Below are positions 33,144 through 42,100 of a stretch of 54,220 nucleotides of DNA, in pieces. The notes under the pieces were generated by a model. The model saw only the letters and a list, made by a program, of their open reading frames with translations. It was not told the origin of the DNA and searched no databases. The position numbers and the translations under genes are program-made. Origin of the DNA: JAIEPT01 sp038217425 (GTDB taxonomy: Bacteria > Planctomycetota > Planctomycetia > Gemmatales > Gemmataceae); assembly GCA_038217425.1 (NCBI GenBank), contig JBBQPM010000020.1, forward strand, positions 1 to 54,220, given 5' to 3'. The stretch's first letter is position 1; each line of letters opens with the position of its first letter.

Positions 33144-33866
33144 ATGAATCTGAGCACCAATCGGGAAACGCGTCCCGCGGCCCCCAAGATCGGCCCCAGC
33201 ACTCCCACTCCCGCGCCGACCCGCAACAAGGTGTTGGATCTGGGCGCCGACGCCCTACGCGACGAAGTCAAACGGATCTCCGCGATCAACCAGAAGCTGA
33301 TGAAGCAACTCGAGGCCTCCAAGGTCATCCCTACGGAAGATAGCTGGGAAGAACGCCTCGCGGAATACGAAAAACTGCTCGAAGAGAAGTCCGAGACCAT
33401 CCGCATGCTCCACATGGAGATGCAGGAACTCAAAGCCTCCGGCGGCGGACGCAACGTCAGCGGCGGCGAACGCGAAGAGTTCCAGCGGATGCAGGAAGAA
33501 ATCGAAGAACATCGCCGGCAAATGCAGGACGACGAACAGGCGCTGCTGGATCAGGCCAAGCAGATGGAAATGGCGATGGCCAAGGACCGCGCCGAGTTGG
33601 CCCGCCAACGCAACGAACTGCAGCGCATGCAGAGCGATCTCAACCGCGAAATCGAGATGGCCAGCCGCGATCCGCTGTTGCGCGAACGCCTCATGAACCT
33701 CCAGCGCCGCCCCGCCGATTCCGGCGGCTCGCGCCGGCCCAACACGATGCAGGCCGTGCCGCGACCCGGCAGCGATCCAAACGCCCACCAACCCGGCGGG
33801 CAGAACGCCAATCCCCAACCCCCTGCAACGCAGAAGACGGGGATGTTCAAGCGTTTCTTCGGGTAA
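33144..33866 (+). CDS. Coiled-coil protein of unknown function
   Basis: 240 residues, not a recognised family. The ATG follows GGAG. After a Pro-rich N-terminus (RPAAPKIGPSTPTPAPT) the middle, residues about 35-190, is highly charged with heptad-like spacing (RDEVKRISAINQKLMKQLE, EERLAEYEKLLEEKSE, EEFQRMQEEIEEHRRQMQD, LARQRNELQRMQSDLNREIE), typical of a long coiled coil. The C-terminus is Gly/Pro/Gln-rich and ends GMFKRFFG, a basic-aromatic tail that could bind membrane or a partner. No membrane span or leader. It resembles planctomycete proteins of similar layout in general form, without a known role. It is divergent from the TIM-barrel gene. Confidence 0.8.
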   Translation: MNLSTNRETRPAAPKIGPSTPTPAPTRNKVLDLGADALRDEVKRISAINQKLMKQLEASKVIPTEDSWEERLAEYEKLLEEKSETIRMLHMEMQELKASGGGRNVSGGEREEFQRMQEEIEEHRRQMQDDEQALLDQAKQMEMAMAKDRAELARQRNELQRMQSDLNREIEMASRDPLLRERLMNLQRRPADSGGSRRPNTMQAVPRPGSDPNAHQPGGQNANPQPPATQKTGMFKRFFG

Positions 33867-33872
33867 ATATTG

Positions 33873-33982
33873 GCGAGCGGGGGACATTAGTCCCCCGGAA
33901 TGTGACGTATCTACACGGGCATCGCCGAGAAAACGATCAATCCCCATGCCGTACTGGGGGGAATTAACGTCCCCCGCTCGGC
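33873..33982. repeat. Palindromic intergenic element
   Basis: CGAGCGGGGGAC (33874-33885) pairs with its complement at 33969-33980. Each arm also folds on itself through GGGGGAC/TCCCCC-type segments (33878-33896 and about 33956-33975). The element fills the space between two convergent stop codons, so it may also act as a terminator. Confidence 0.7.
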
Positions 33983-33985
33983 TAT

Positions 33986-34741
33986 CTAGCGTGCGGGCGG
34001 ACCGTAGGTCGCCTGTAGTTCGCTTTCACCCCCCAGGGCGCGGTAGAGCCAACCGATGACGGCGTTACTACGCGGATTGCGGTAGTCGCGATAAATTATC
34101 GGCCAGGCGTCCAGTCCCAGGGCGGAGCCGACCCAGGCATGCGAGCAACCAACGTCGCAGATCCATGGCTTCAGTTCCTGCAGAGTGAAGTAACTCGCCG
34201 ACTCGCCCCATCCCGGCGACGCCACGCGCAATCGATTGCCTTGAGTGAGACTCGACACCGCATGGGTGCAGTTGCTGACGCGATCCGTCGAACGTCCGGA
34301 GTCGACTGCCTTGTATCGAACCTGGCCGCTGTTTAGCAATTCGATCTGTTTTAGAGCTCGGCAATACAGTTCGCGTTCGATGCGGTAGGCGCCCCAGACC
34401 GAGATGCGCATTTCGTTCTTGACGCACCAGTTCAGCGTCTCCTCGAAGCCGAAGTTTCGACCGGGTTCGGGAAAGAGCGCCCGGATGCGGACGATGCCGT
34501 TGCACGGCAGCCAACTAATGGTGTGCGATTCGAGCGTGGGGTTGACGGGGCAAGGTTCGTCTCCAGGCCAGGTAGCCTTCACGAACGTCGCCCAGGTGTG
34601 GGTGTAATTCGGGGTGTTTGGCACACGTTGCGAGCCGAACATTAAAAGATAATGCATTTCGCCGGCAGTGGCGCCGCTGGATATTCCCAAAAAAAAGACC
34701 GTTGCGAACGAGGCGCGCAAGAGGATCATGGTAGGACTCAT
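33986..34741 (-). CDS. Exported cysteine-containing protein of unknown function
   Basis: 251 residues with a signal peptide (MILLRASFATVFFLG, cut near ATAGE). Not recognised as a known family. The mature part has seven cysteines (in DEPCPV, SWLPCNG, LNWCVK, RELYCRAL, SNCTHAVS, WICDVGCSH), consistent with disulfides outside the cytoplasm. A segment with catalytic-looking spacing (NCTHAVSSL ... CSHAWVGSALGLDAWPI) is noted, but no enzyme family can be named. Two starts are possible, 34741 and 34729; neither has a clear ribosome binding site, and the second gives the cleaner leader. Confidence 0.7.
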   Translation of the reverse strand: MSPTMILLRASFATVFFLGISSGATAGEMHYLLMFGSQRVPNTPNYTHTWATFVKATWPGDEPCPVNPTLESHTISWLPCNGIVRIRALFPEPGRNFGFEETLNWCVKNEMRISVWGAYRIERELYCRALKQIELLNSGQVRYKAVDSGRSTDRVSNCTHAVSSLTQGNRLRVASPGWGESASYFTLQELKPWICDVGCSHAWVGSALGLDAWPIIYRDYRNPRSNAVIGWLYRALGGESELQATYGPPAR

Positions 34742-34895
34742 ACAGGAGGTGGTTGAGGGACCATCCTGGCCGACGTTATTCGCACCGTAATTCTTTCACG
34801 CAAAATCTTCGCGGGTTGAGGGAAGTTGAAATCTGAGAGAGTTTTTCGCCTCCAGGGCCTTGAAAAATCGATACAGGCTCCTTGGTTAACGCAGC

Positions 34896-36083
34896 TCACT
34901 TGGGCAATTCGGCTTCGGAATTTGCGTTGACCTTGCTGAAATTTCGGAGCAGGTCGTCGGCGCGGTCGGCAAATGCCACGCGGCGTTTCCAGACTTCCAC
35001 GAAGGCCAGCGCCACGGCCATTGCCGCGGGGCCGAGAATCATGCCGGAGATGCCGAACACAGCGACGCCGCCGAGGAAAGCGATCAGGGCGAGAATTGGA
35101 TGCAGACGCATCCGTTCCCCCGCAATCCGCGGATAAAGGAAGTTGTCGATGAAGACGAGCGTGAACAACCCCCAGCCCAGAATCGCTGCCGCTCCCAGGT
35201 ACTGTCCCGAGAATGTCAGATAGAGGACCGCGGGGAACCATACCATTCCCGCGCCCAAGATTGGCAGCAAGCTGAGCACGAACATAACGATCGACCAGAT
35301 CACCGGCGACGGCAACCCGAAGACCCAGAATAACAGACCTGCGCCCGCGGTGTTGATCGCGCTGGTTACAAACGTCGCGTACAGGTTGGCGTGGACCGAG
35401 TCGGCGGCGCTGGCGAGGACGCGATCGCCCTCGTCCTTCGAGAGCGGCAACAGGTCGCGGAAGCCGGCGAGAAATTCGGCGCGATCCAGAAACAGGTAGA
35501 AGAGAATCACGATCGACATCAAAAACTGGATCGCTGCGGCCACGGTTCCCTGGGCTGTGCCTCGCGCCAGGTAGCCAAAATTTCGAGAGCCATCCTCTAT
35601 CGCCTTATTGATCTCGTGTTCGACGTCGACGCCGACACGCTCCATCCAGTCGGTCGCACCCTTGAAAACGGGTACCGTCTGCAGCGTATCGCGAATCCCC
35701 AGCTCCGCGGTCTTTTCCTGAATGGAGTTTGCCGCGTTGACGGCTTCCTTCGTCAGCTGAAAAGTGACGAAGAACCCGGTGGCCAGAATCGCCGTGGTGA
35801 CGAGCAGCGTACTGACGACTGCCGCCGCCATCGGCGACGGGATCATTCGGCGGATCCAGCGATGGAGGGGCCAGGCGATGATGGCAAGTGCTATGCCCCA
35901 CGCGATCGCGGGCAGAAACGGGACGGCGATGGCGACGCACAAGGCGAACGTGGCGCCGGAAACCACGAGGAGCGCCAGCAACCGAATCCATTCCGCGGAG
36001 AGGATGCGTTGCTGCGTGCGCGTCGATTCCTGTCGGGGCGTCCGCATGCCGTTATCGTTCGCGGAATCCGTATCGGTGTTCAT
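34896..36083 (-). CDS. AI-2E family transporter (UPF0118/PerM-like)
   Basis: 395-residue integral membrane protein of the AI-2E exporter family, whose members export autoinducer-2 or act as Na+(Li+)/H+ antiporters or in envelope stress. About seven to eight membrane spans are visible, from LLALLVVSGATFALCVAIAV through IQFLMSIVILFYLFLD and LLPILGAGMVWFPAVLYL to ALIAFLGGVAVFGISGMILG. The family-typical soluble region (about residues 120-200, VDVEHEINKAIEDG) lies between spans. The signature LYPRIAGERMRLHPILALIAFLGG matches the conserved PxxxGxxxxLHP block. The ATG at 36083 follows GGAAAG. The substrate is not predictable. Confidence 0.9.
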   Translation of the reverse strand: MNTDTDSANDNGMRTPRQESTRTQQRILSAEWIRLLALLVVSGATFALCVAIAVPFLPAIAWGIALAIIAWPLHRWIRRMIPSPMAAAVVSTLLVTTAILATGFFVTFQLTKEAVNAANSIQEKTAELGIRDTLQTVPVFKGATDWMERVGVDVEHEINKAIEDGSRNFGYLARGTAQGTVAAAIQFLMSIVILFYLFLDRAEFLAGFRDLLPLSKDEGDRVLASAADSVHANLYATFVTSAINTAGAGLLFWVFGLPSPVIWSIVMFVLSLLPILGAGMVWFPAVLYLTFSGQYLGAAAILGWGLFTLVFIDNFLYPRIAGERMRLHPILALIAFLGGVAVFGISGMILGPAAMAVALAFVEVWKRRVAFADRADDLLRNFSKVNANSEAELPK

Positions 36084-36148
36084 GGCGTTTGCTTTCCAGT
36101 GTTAAGTCGATGGGGAAATCGCTTCACAAGACGGAGAATCCGGCATGC

Positions 36149-36532
36149 TCAAGTCGATCGCGGCGCCCTCGGGACGGGAACCGCGGCCACCGCGGGCGCG
36201 GCAGGTTGGACCGCTGCCGGTGCGACGGGTACCGGTTGTGCCGCTTGCGCCACTTCCGCCTGCGCAACCTGCGGCGTCACCTCCGGCGGCGGCAATTCCG
36301 CCTGGCGCGCGGCTCGGCCGATCGGGCCCAGCGTGAAGCCGATAATCATGAAAATCAGGCCTGTCAGAAAGAAGCCAGCCAGCCAAAAACTGGCAGTTTT
36401 TTGCTGATCGGGAGTTCCCGTGCCTCGGTATGTGAAGTAATAAACCGCAGTCCAGGCATCCAATAAAGCACCCACGGTGATGTAAATGACCGACGTACTT
36501 GGTGCAAACGAAAGTTTTGAGAGCAGGGGCAT
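36149..36532 (-). CDS. Small two-span membrane protein with Pro/Ala/Val-rich tail
   Basis: 127 residues; family not recognised. The ATG at 36532 is chosen because GAGGTGG lies just upstream (GAGGTGGATC ATG); the longer open frame upstream crosses a porin pseudogene on the other strand. Two membrane spans are clear: SVIYITVGALLDAWTAVYYF and FWLAGFFLTGLIFMIIGFTL. The C-terminal 50 residues are low-complexity Pro/Ala/Val/Gln (PPPEVTPQVAQAEVAQAAQ and onward) and probably extended. The gene lies 65 bases downstream of the AI-2E transporter start region on the same strand, so it could be cotranscribed ahead of it. Confidence 0.7.
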   Translation of the reverse strand: MPLLSKLSFAPSTSVIYITVGALLDAWTAVYYFTYRGTGTPDQQKTASFWLAGFFLTGLIFMIIGFTLGPIGRAARQAELPPPEVTPQVAQAEVAQAAQPVPVAPAAVQPAAPAVAAVPVPRAPRST

Positions 36533-36612
36533 GATCCACCTCAGAAAGAGCCAAAGTTGGTGCGGGAGTGCGCCAGCAATCGAAATCGTGATGCAACTTT
36601 CGCGCCATTTGC

Positions 36613-37145
36613 GATTTGAACTTGCGCGACGATTACGCACTGAACTGCTCAAACGGTCGGGGTCTGGATCGCTTTCAGGTCGGCAAGCCTGGTGTTCAAC
36701 ACCACGATCCTTCGCTCCGTGCCGTATTCGACCTACGCGGCGGGGGGCGTTATTCTCTGGGAAAAACAGCCGATCGTCTCGTTCGCCGTCTTGGATGCCA
36801 ACGACTATTCGCGGAGGCTTGACCAACGAGCTTTTCTCAAACGACGGCAATCCCAGTCCCGTCGACGGGACGTTCTCCTTCGGCGTCGGCGGCAACAGCC
36901 TGCTCCCGTGCCGCGGCAACGACACCTTCGGCGCCGGCTACTTCATCACCGGGCTCAGCAACGATTTCCGGGACGTTGCCAGACGGGTGCTGCCGCAGCG
37001 CAACGAGCAAGGCGTGGAACTCTACTACAACGTCGCGGTCACGCCCTGGTTTCACGTCACCGCGAACACGATCTGGGTCGCGCCGAGCATCGAGCGATTC
37101 GACCCTGCCTACCTCTTCGGGCTCCGTGCGAAAATCGACTTCTGA
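36613..37145 (+). pseudogene. OprB-type carbohydrate porin remnant, 5'-truncated, two frameshifts
   Basis: The C-terminal part of an OprB-family outer-membrane porin can be pieced together from three frames. Frame 1 gives NGRGLDRFQ (to about 36679), frame 2 gives ASLVFNTTILRSVPYSTY, ILWEKQPIVSFAVLDANDY (to about 36812), and frame 3 gives GGLTNELFSNDGNPSPVDG, LLPCRGNDTFGAGYFITGLS, EQGVELYYNVAVTPWFHV and ends GLRAKIDF with the terminal Phe of outer-membrane barrels. Each join needs a one-base shift in the same direction, near 36680 and 36812. The N-terminal two thirds of the porin is missing; upstream is the minus-strand small membrane protein. I read it as a dead gene, not a sequencing artefact, because truncation accompanies the shifts. 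Confidence 0.75.
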
Positions 37146-37162
37146 TCGTTAAGCGCAAACGG

Positions 37163-37744
37163 TCACGCCGGCGCGGTCGGCAACTGCCGGGCGGCGAGTC
37201 CAAGCATGATCCACGACCAGCCGGCGAAGATCAGATCGATGCCGACGAAGGTGCCGATCAGCCAAAGCGCGGTGTCAGGAAAGCCGCGCCAAATCATCAC
37301 GGCGAGCAGGATGCTAACGAATCCGCTCAGGGCGGCCCAACCCCAACCGGTGAAACGATGCACGATCGCCGCCGTCATTCGGGCGACGCCGACGGCGAAG
37401 AACATCATGGCCAGGAACAGCACGAACGCGGCGGCGCCGAGCAAGGGGCGTTCCAAGAGTACGATGCCGGAGAAAAGGTACATGATGCCGCAAAGCAGGG
37501 TGATGAGTACGCCGCCCCAGCCGCGCGCTTGAAACGCTGCGACAAGATGGCCGCCCGCCGCGAGTAAGAAAAGAAAGCCGAGCAACTCGATCGCGAAGAC
37601 GGTCCCCAATACCGGGAACAAAACGGCTGCCGTCCCCGCAACGAGCAGAAGAATTCCCCAGACGAAGAGCCAGCCCCAACATCGACGGATCGCCTCGGAT
37701 TCGACCGAGACGTCGGAATGAAAGTACGGAAAACCTGCTGCCAT
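37163..37744 (-). CDS. HdeD family acid-resistance-like membrane protein
   Basis: 193-residue integral membrane protein of the HdeD/DUF308 family, with six predicted spans (WLFVWGILLLVAGTAAVLFP, AIELLGFLFLLAAGGHLVAA, GVLITLLCGIMYLFSGIVLL, AAAFVLFLAMMFFAVGVAR, AALSGFVSILLAVMIW, ALWLIGTFVGIDLIFAGWS) and the tandem DUF308 repeat pattern. HdeD in E. coli aids acid resistance at high cell density; that role here is only by analogy. ATG at 37744 follows GAGGA at seven bases and is preferred to the ATG at 37768. It is convergent with the porin remnant. Confidence 0.88.
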   Translation of the reverse strand: MAAGFPYFHSDVSVESEAIRRCWGWLFVWGILLLVAGTAAVLFPVLGTVFAIELLGFLFLLAAGGHLVAAFQARGWGGVLITLLCGIMYLFSGIVLLERPLLGAAAFVLFLAMMFFAVGVARMTAAIVHRFTGWGWAALSGFVSILLAVMIWRGFPDTALWLIGTFVGIDLIFAGWSWIMLGLAARQLPTAPA

Positions 37745-37817
37745 GTGCAATTCCTCAGAGAGTTTCACGACTCATACGCAAAGATTCTAATGCCGCCAAG
37801 TTGCCCGAATCCGATGA

Positions 37818-37836
37818 CCCGCTTCGGAGCAGCGGG
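37818..37836 (-). terminator. Possible terminator hairpin downstream of the RND adaptor gene
   Basis: CCCGCT (37818-37823) pairs with AGCGGG (37831-37836) around seven bases, in the gap between the adaptor stop and the HdeD start on the minus strand. The stem is short and no T run follows. Confidence 0.25.
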
Positions 37837-37873
37837 GACCCCGGCATCGCCTCGAATGTTGCCCTGCAGTTTC

Positions 37874-38989
37874 CTAGGGCATCGCTTCTAGTTTTGGTTG
37901 GACTTTCATCCCGGGCCGCAGTTTCCCAAGGGCGCCGATCACCACCCGATCCTCCGCTTTCAGGCCCGATTCCACGACCTTTAGACCATCGTGCTGTTTT
38001 CCTACCGTCACGGTACGCATCGCAAGGACATTGTCGTCGTTGACCGCAAGGACATACTGCTTTCCGTCTTCAACCAAAATGGATTGGGCAGGGATCAGAA
38101 GGGCATTGTACGGCAAGCCTATCCTCAACCGCACGTGCGCCTTCATGCCGGGCATCAGCAGTCCGTCCGGGTTGTCCATCACTGCCCGCACCCGCAATCG
38201 GCCCGTTGCCGGGTCGACTTGATTGTCGACGAAATCCACCTGGCCGGCGCGAGGAAAACCAGCATCTTCCGCCAGCGCGATATCGACTTTGACTTTCGCG
38301 ACCTTGCCTTCGCCCTTCATCGACTGACGCCAACGGAGAAGTGTCCGCTCATCGACGTCGAAAACGACGTACATCGGATCCCGACTGATGAGCATCGCCA
38401 GGCGCGTATCATCCGCCTTGATGAGATTTCCCGGGTCGACCAGCCGCTGACCGATCCGGCCGTCGATCGGGGCGAGGACGCGCGTGTAATCGATGTTCAG
38501 ACGGGCGGCTTCGCGGCCGGCCTTGGCGAAGCGAAGACTTGCCAGTGCCTCAGCGTGTTCCGCCAATGTCCTGTTGAATTCCTCCAGACTGATGGCGCCG
38601 GTGCCCTTGAGAGCGGCCGCTCGAGTTGCGTTGGCGTCCGCAAGCTTGAGCCGGACCTCTGCCAGGACGACGGCGGCGTCGGCTTTCTCCATCTCAACCT
38701 GAAAAGGCCGCGGGTCGATCTCGAACAACAAATCCCCCTTCTTGACCTCGGACCCCTCCAGAAAATTCGTCTTCACCAGGTAGCCGCTCACGCGGCAGCG
38801 CAACTCGACTCGACTAACGGGCTCCGTGCGGCCGCTGAACACCTCGAAATTCTCCACCATCCGGACGACGGGCCGTGCGACCGGAATCTGCGGGACTTTG
38901 GGGTCTGGCGCCTGAGCGCCAGCGCTCATGGCGCCGACGGCCATCAAGAAGAAACACCCGAGCAAAAAGCGAGAGCAGCGTGCGTTCAT
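37874..38989 (-). CDS. RND efflux periplasmic adaptor (membrane fusion protein)
   Basis: 371-residue periplasmic adaptor of the HlyD/AcrA type that links an inner-membrane RND pump to an outer-membrane channel. A signal peptide is present (RFLLGCFFLMAVGAMSAG). The lipoyl/barrel-sandwich halves are VELRCRVSGYLVKTNFLEG and VLAPIDGRIGQRLVDPGNL, flanking a helical hairpin (about 95-150). LLFEIDPRPFQVEMEKADAA is a typical block, and the C-terminal beta-barrel and membrane-proximal domains follow (FVDNQVDPATGRLRVRAVM, LLIPAQSILVEDGKQYVL). ATG at 38989 follows AAGGGG and gives the leader; the frame from 39049 would add 20 residues. No pump or outer-membrane partner gene is in the window, so the adaptor is an orphan here. 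Confidence 0.92.
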   Translation of the reverse strand: MNARCSRFLLGCFFLMAVGAMSAGAQAPDPKVPQIPVARPVVRMVENFEVFSGRTEPVSRVELRCRVSGYLVKTNFLEGSEVKKGDLLFEIDPRPFQVEMEKADAAVVLAEVRLKLADANATRAAALKGTGAISLEEFNRTLAEHAEALASLRFAKAGREAARLNIDYTRVLAPIDGRIGQRLVDPGNLIKADDTRLAMLISRDPMYVVFDVDERTLLRWRQSMKGEGKVAKVKVDIALAEDAGFPRAGQVDFVDNQVDPATGRLRVRAVMDNPDGLLMPGMKAHVRLRIGLPYNALLIPAQSILVEDGKQYVLAVNDDNVLAMRTVTVGKQHDGLKVVESGLKAEDRVVIGALGKLRPGMKVQPKLEAMP

Positions 38990-39112
38990 GATCGTGACCC
39001 CTTTTTTCGCAAAAGCGATCGCGCCGATCTGGGCGTTATAGTGGAACACCGGCGAAATCTCTCTGGATCTGCGGGGGAAATTATAACACCTCGGAATCGA
39101 AAAGTCCCACGA

Positions 39113-39118
39113 TACAAT
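39113..39118 (+). promoter_or_regulatory. Candidate -10 hexamer just upstream of the PQQ-repeat gene
   Basis: TACAAT lies six bases before the ATG at 39125, in an AT-richer stretch. If it is a real -10 element, transcription would start at or next to the ATG and the mRNA would be leaderless, which fits the lack of a ribosome binding site. No convincing -35 element is seen, so this is tentative. Confidence 0.25.
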
Positions 39119-39124
39119 ACATCC

Positions 39125-42100
39125 ATGCGATGTGCCGCCCTGACGCTGTGGTTGGTTTGCGTCCCGGCTCTGTGGAGCCAGGCGGAAGAGGTCCGCATCT
39201 TCGGCGAACAGCCGGGCCCCCAGGCACGCTTCGACGCGGTGCGCAAAAGTCTCGTTCCCCTGCAGACGCCCGAGGAGATGGCGTTACTGCTGAGCGATCC
39301 GTACGCGGGTCTCTGGACGCTGGCTGCCAAGCATTCCGTATTCGACAAGGCGTACGAAGAATATGCTGGCATGCTGCTGGACGATCCCGCGGCGCTTATT
39401 CAATTTCCTGCTGAGAGTCCACTGCACGGCGGCCGGCGCAGCGTCTGTTTTCACGTCGGCTTCGCCCAGGCGCTCGGTTGGTTGCCGCCGCACTATCTAC
39501 GCAAATACCGGAGCGAAATCGAGGACGAAAGTCAGCGCCTCCTGACTCTGGGGAAAGAGAAACGCACGCCCGAACCGCTGCTGCGTCTGGTGCGCGAGAG
39601 CGGCCTCAGCGAAGCGGGCGAAGACGCGCTCGATGCCCTGGGGGATCTCGCCTTCGAGCGAGGCCGATTCGACGAGGCGCTGGCGTGGTGGGGGCAGCTT
39701 CAGCCGATGCCGAGCGAAACGGAAACCGGCCCGATGCCGAGTCGCTATCGCCATTTTCAAGGCGAGCGCGGGCGGGTGCAGGCCAAGCTCATCCTGGGCG
39801 TGATCTTTCAGGGAGACTTCGGCCGCGCTGATTTCGAGATCGCAGCCTTTGCGAAACGGCATCCGCAGGCCCGGGGGCGTTTCGCCGGTCAAGACGGGCT
39901 TTACGCGGACATCCTCGCGGACTGGTATCGGAAGCGGCACGCCTTGCGCGAGGAGAACGAAGCCGCCTCGTGGCCGACCTTCGGGGGAGGTTTCGGTCGC
40001 AACCATGCCGCTTCGTATCTGCCGACGGCGGCGTGGTGGCGCGACGGGCCCGCCTGGCGCGTCCCGATCGCCTCTGGCGATGGCAAACATCCCGCCGAGC
40101 GTTTCATGTTTCAAAAGCATGCAGCCGTTCATCCCCTCGTGAGCGACGGTCAAGTCGTGGTTGGCGATGCGCTGTCGGTGACGTCGTACGATGCGCTCAC
40201 GGGCGAGGTCTGCTTTCGCTACGAACATGCACAGGCCATGGAAGTCGCGGATGACAAGACGCTGTTCGGCCAACAGCCGCGTTACACGCTCAGCGCCGGT
40301 TCGGGCCGAGTTTTTGCCCGGCTGGGACGATTGCGCGTCGCCGCTGCGGACAAGAAGGACAAGACTCCCGCCAGCGTCCTCGTGTGCCTGAACCTGGCGA
40401 GCCGAAAGGGGGAGTTGCTCTGGAGTGTGAAGGCGACTTCAGCGGAGGGCGAGCCGGCGACCTTCGAGGGGGCGCCGATCGTGGACGCCGAGCGCGTGTA
40501 CCTGCTTCAAAGTGAAGTGCTTGGACTGACGACGAAGTCCTCGCTGGCGTGTTACGATCTGCAAGGCAAGCGGCGCTGGCTGACCGAGTTGTCGCAATCT
40601 CAAGAACTCGCCGAAGGGCGCGGAGCTCGTTATCGGCATCATCTGCTCAGCCAGGCAGGACATCTATTGATCGCCGTCACGCACGGGGGCGCGGTGTCGG
40701 CGATTGATGCCCGAACCGGCGAGCAGGTTTGGGCGCTCCGTTACCCCCGGGGGTCGGCGGAAAAAGACACGGCCCCGCGCGAGTTGTTGCCGGCGCTCAT
40801 TGCCCAGGGCCGGGCGTTGGTCGCGCCGGCCGATGCCGACGGCGTGCTGTGCCTTGACGTCCCCACGGGCCGAGTTCTCTGGGAACGCGACGACGTCGAG
40901 GCGATGCAGCTTCTGGGCGAATCGGCGGGCGTCGTTCTCATCGCCCAACGGCACGGGCTGGCGGGGCTCAATCTGCACACCGGCGCGACGCGTTGGCAGC
41001 AGCCGAGCCTGGGGAAGTTGCCATCGCTGGGCCGGGGCTTGCTCGCGGAGGGCTATTACCTTTGGCCGACGCACGACGGCCTGCTGCCCTACCGTACGAT
41101 TCGAATCCGCGACGGTTCGCCGTTGGGCCGATTCGAGCTGACGGAACTGCGTCACCTCCCCGCCGGCAACGTCGTGTTGGGCGGCGGCTGCCTGGTCGTG
41201 GCGACGCCGACGGAACTGGTCTGCTACCCGAGGCCCGATCTGCTGAAGGCGCCGTTGCAAGCAAAACGGTCGTCTCCCCCGCCTCAGGCCGTACCGCAAG
41301 CCACGAGACGCGTGCAGATGCTGAAGGCGTTGCCGACGAAGTTGCACTGGACCCAGGAGGGCGCGTTATTTCCTTCCACGGCGGATCTGTACGAAATTGC
41401 CGCCGGCACGATCTGCCGTCGCGATGCGCAGTCGGGCGGGGTGCTTTGGCGCCAGAAGTTGCGATACACCCATGTCACCTGGATCGGTCGTCACGGCGAC
41501 GTGACCATCGCCGCCGGGCCTTTGGGCGTCGAAGCCTGGCGAGACGACCAGGCTGCGTGGTCGCATCCGTTGCCGACGCGCTGCGCCGACCCGCTCGAAA
41601 CCCTCGGCGACTTTCAGTTGCAAGACGGCCGCCTGACGTTTCGCTTTGACCAGAGACAGATGTTCGTGCTGAATCCCGAGACCGGCAAGCTCACCGAATC
41701 GCGTTGGTGCACCGACGGCCCCGTCCGCCCGCTGATCGGCGGCAAATTCGAAGAATCCGGAGAACCGTTGCAAGCGACCGAGCCGGGGACGGTCCACTGG
41801 CAGTCTGCGCGGGAGAGCAAGTCGCGCTGGACGTACTCAGTCCCGTGGCAAACGTCTCTGTCAGGGACGCCGCCGAAGACATTGGTGCAAGGTTCGATGA
41901 TCCTGGCGTCCTTCGCGACCGCGCTGGGCGACGTTGCGGTGCGGCTCGACGAAAAGACGGGCCAATCGCGCTGGACGTTGCCGCCGGGGGAGGCGCCTGA
42001 AATGGAAGGTTCGGTTTGCGCCCAAGGAAAGTGGGTCGCCGTGTCGGGAACGAAGTTGCAAGCCCGGGACGCGGCGACGGGAACGCTGGCCTGGCAGCGC

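Noticed and set aside
36692..37567. Plus-strand open frame of 291 codons running from the porin remnant into the HdeD-like gene
   Set aside because: Only its first 40 codons are porin sequence; the rest is antisense to the HdeD-like gene.
37991..39124. Open upstream extension of the PQQ-repeat gene reading frame (over 370 codons)
   Set aside because: It is antisense to the well-supported RND adaptor gene and has no family features; the real start at 39125 opens a signal peptide.
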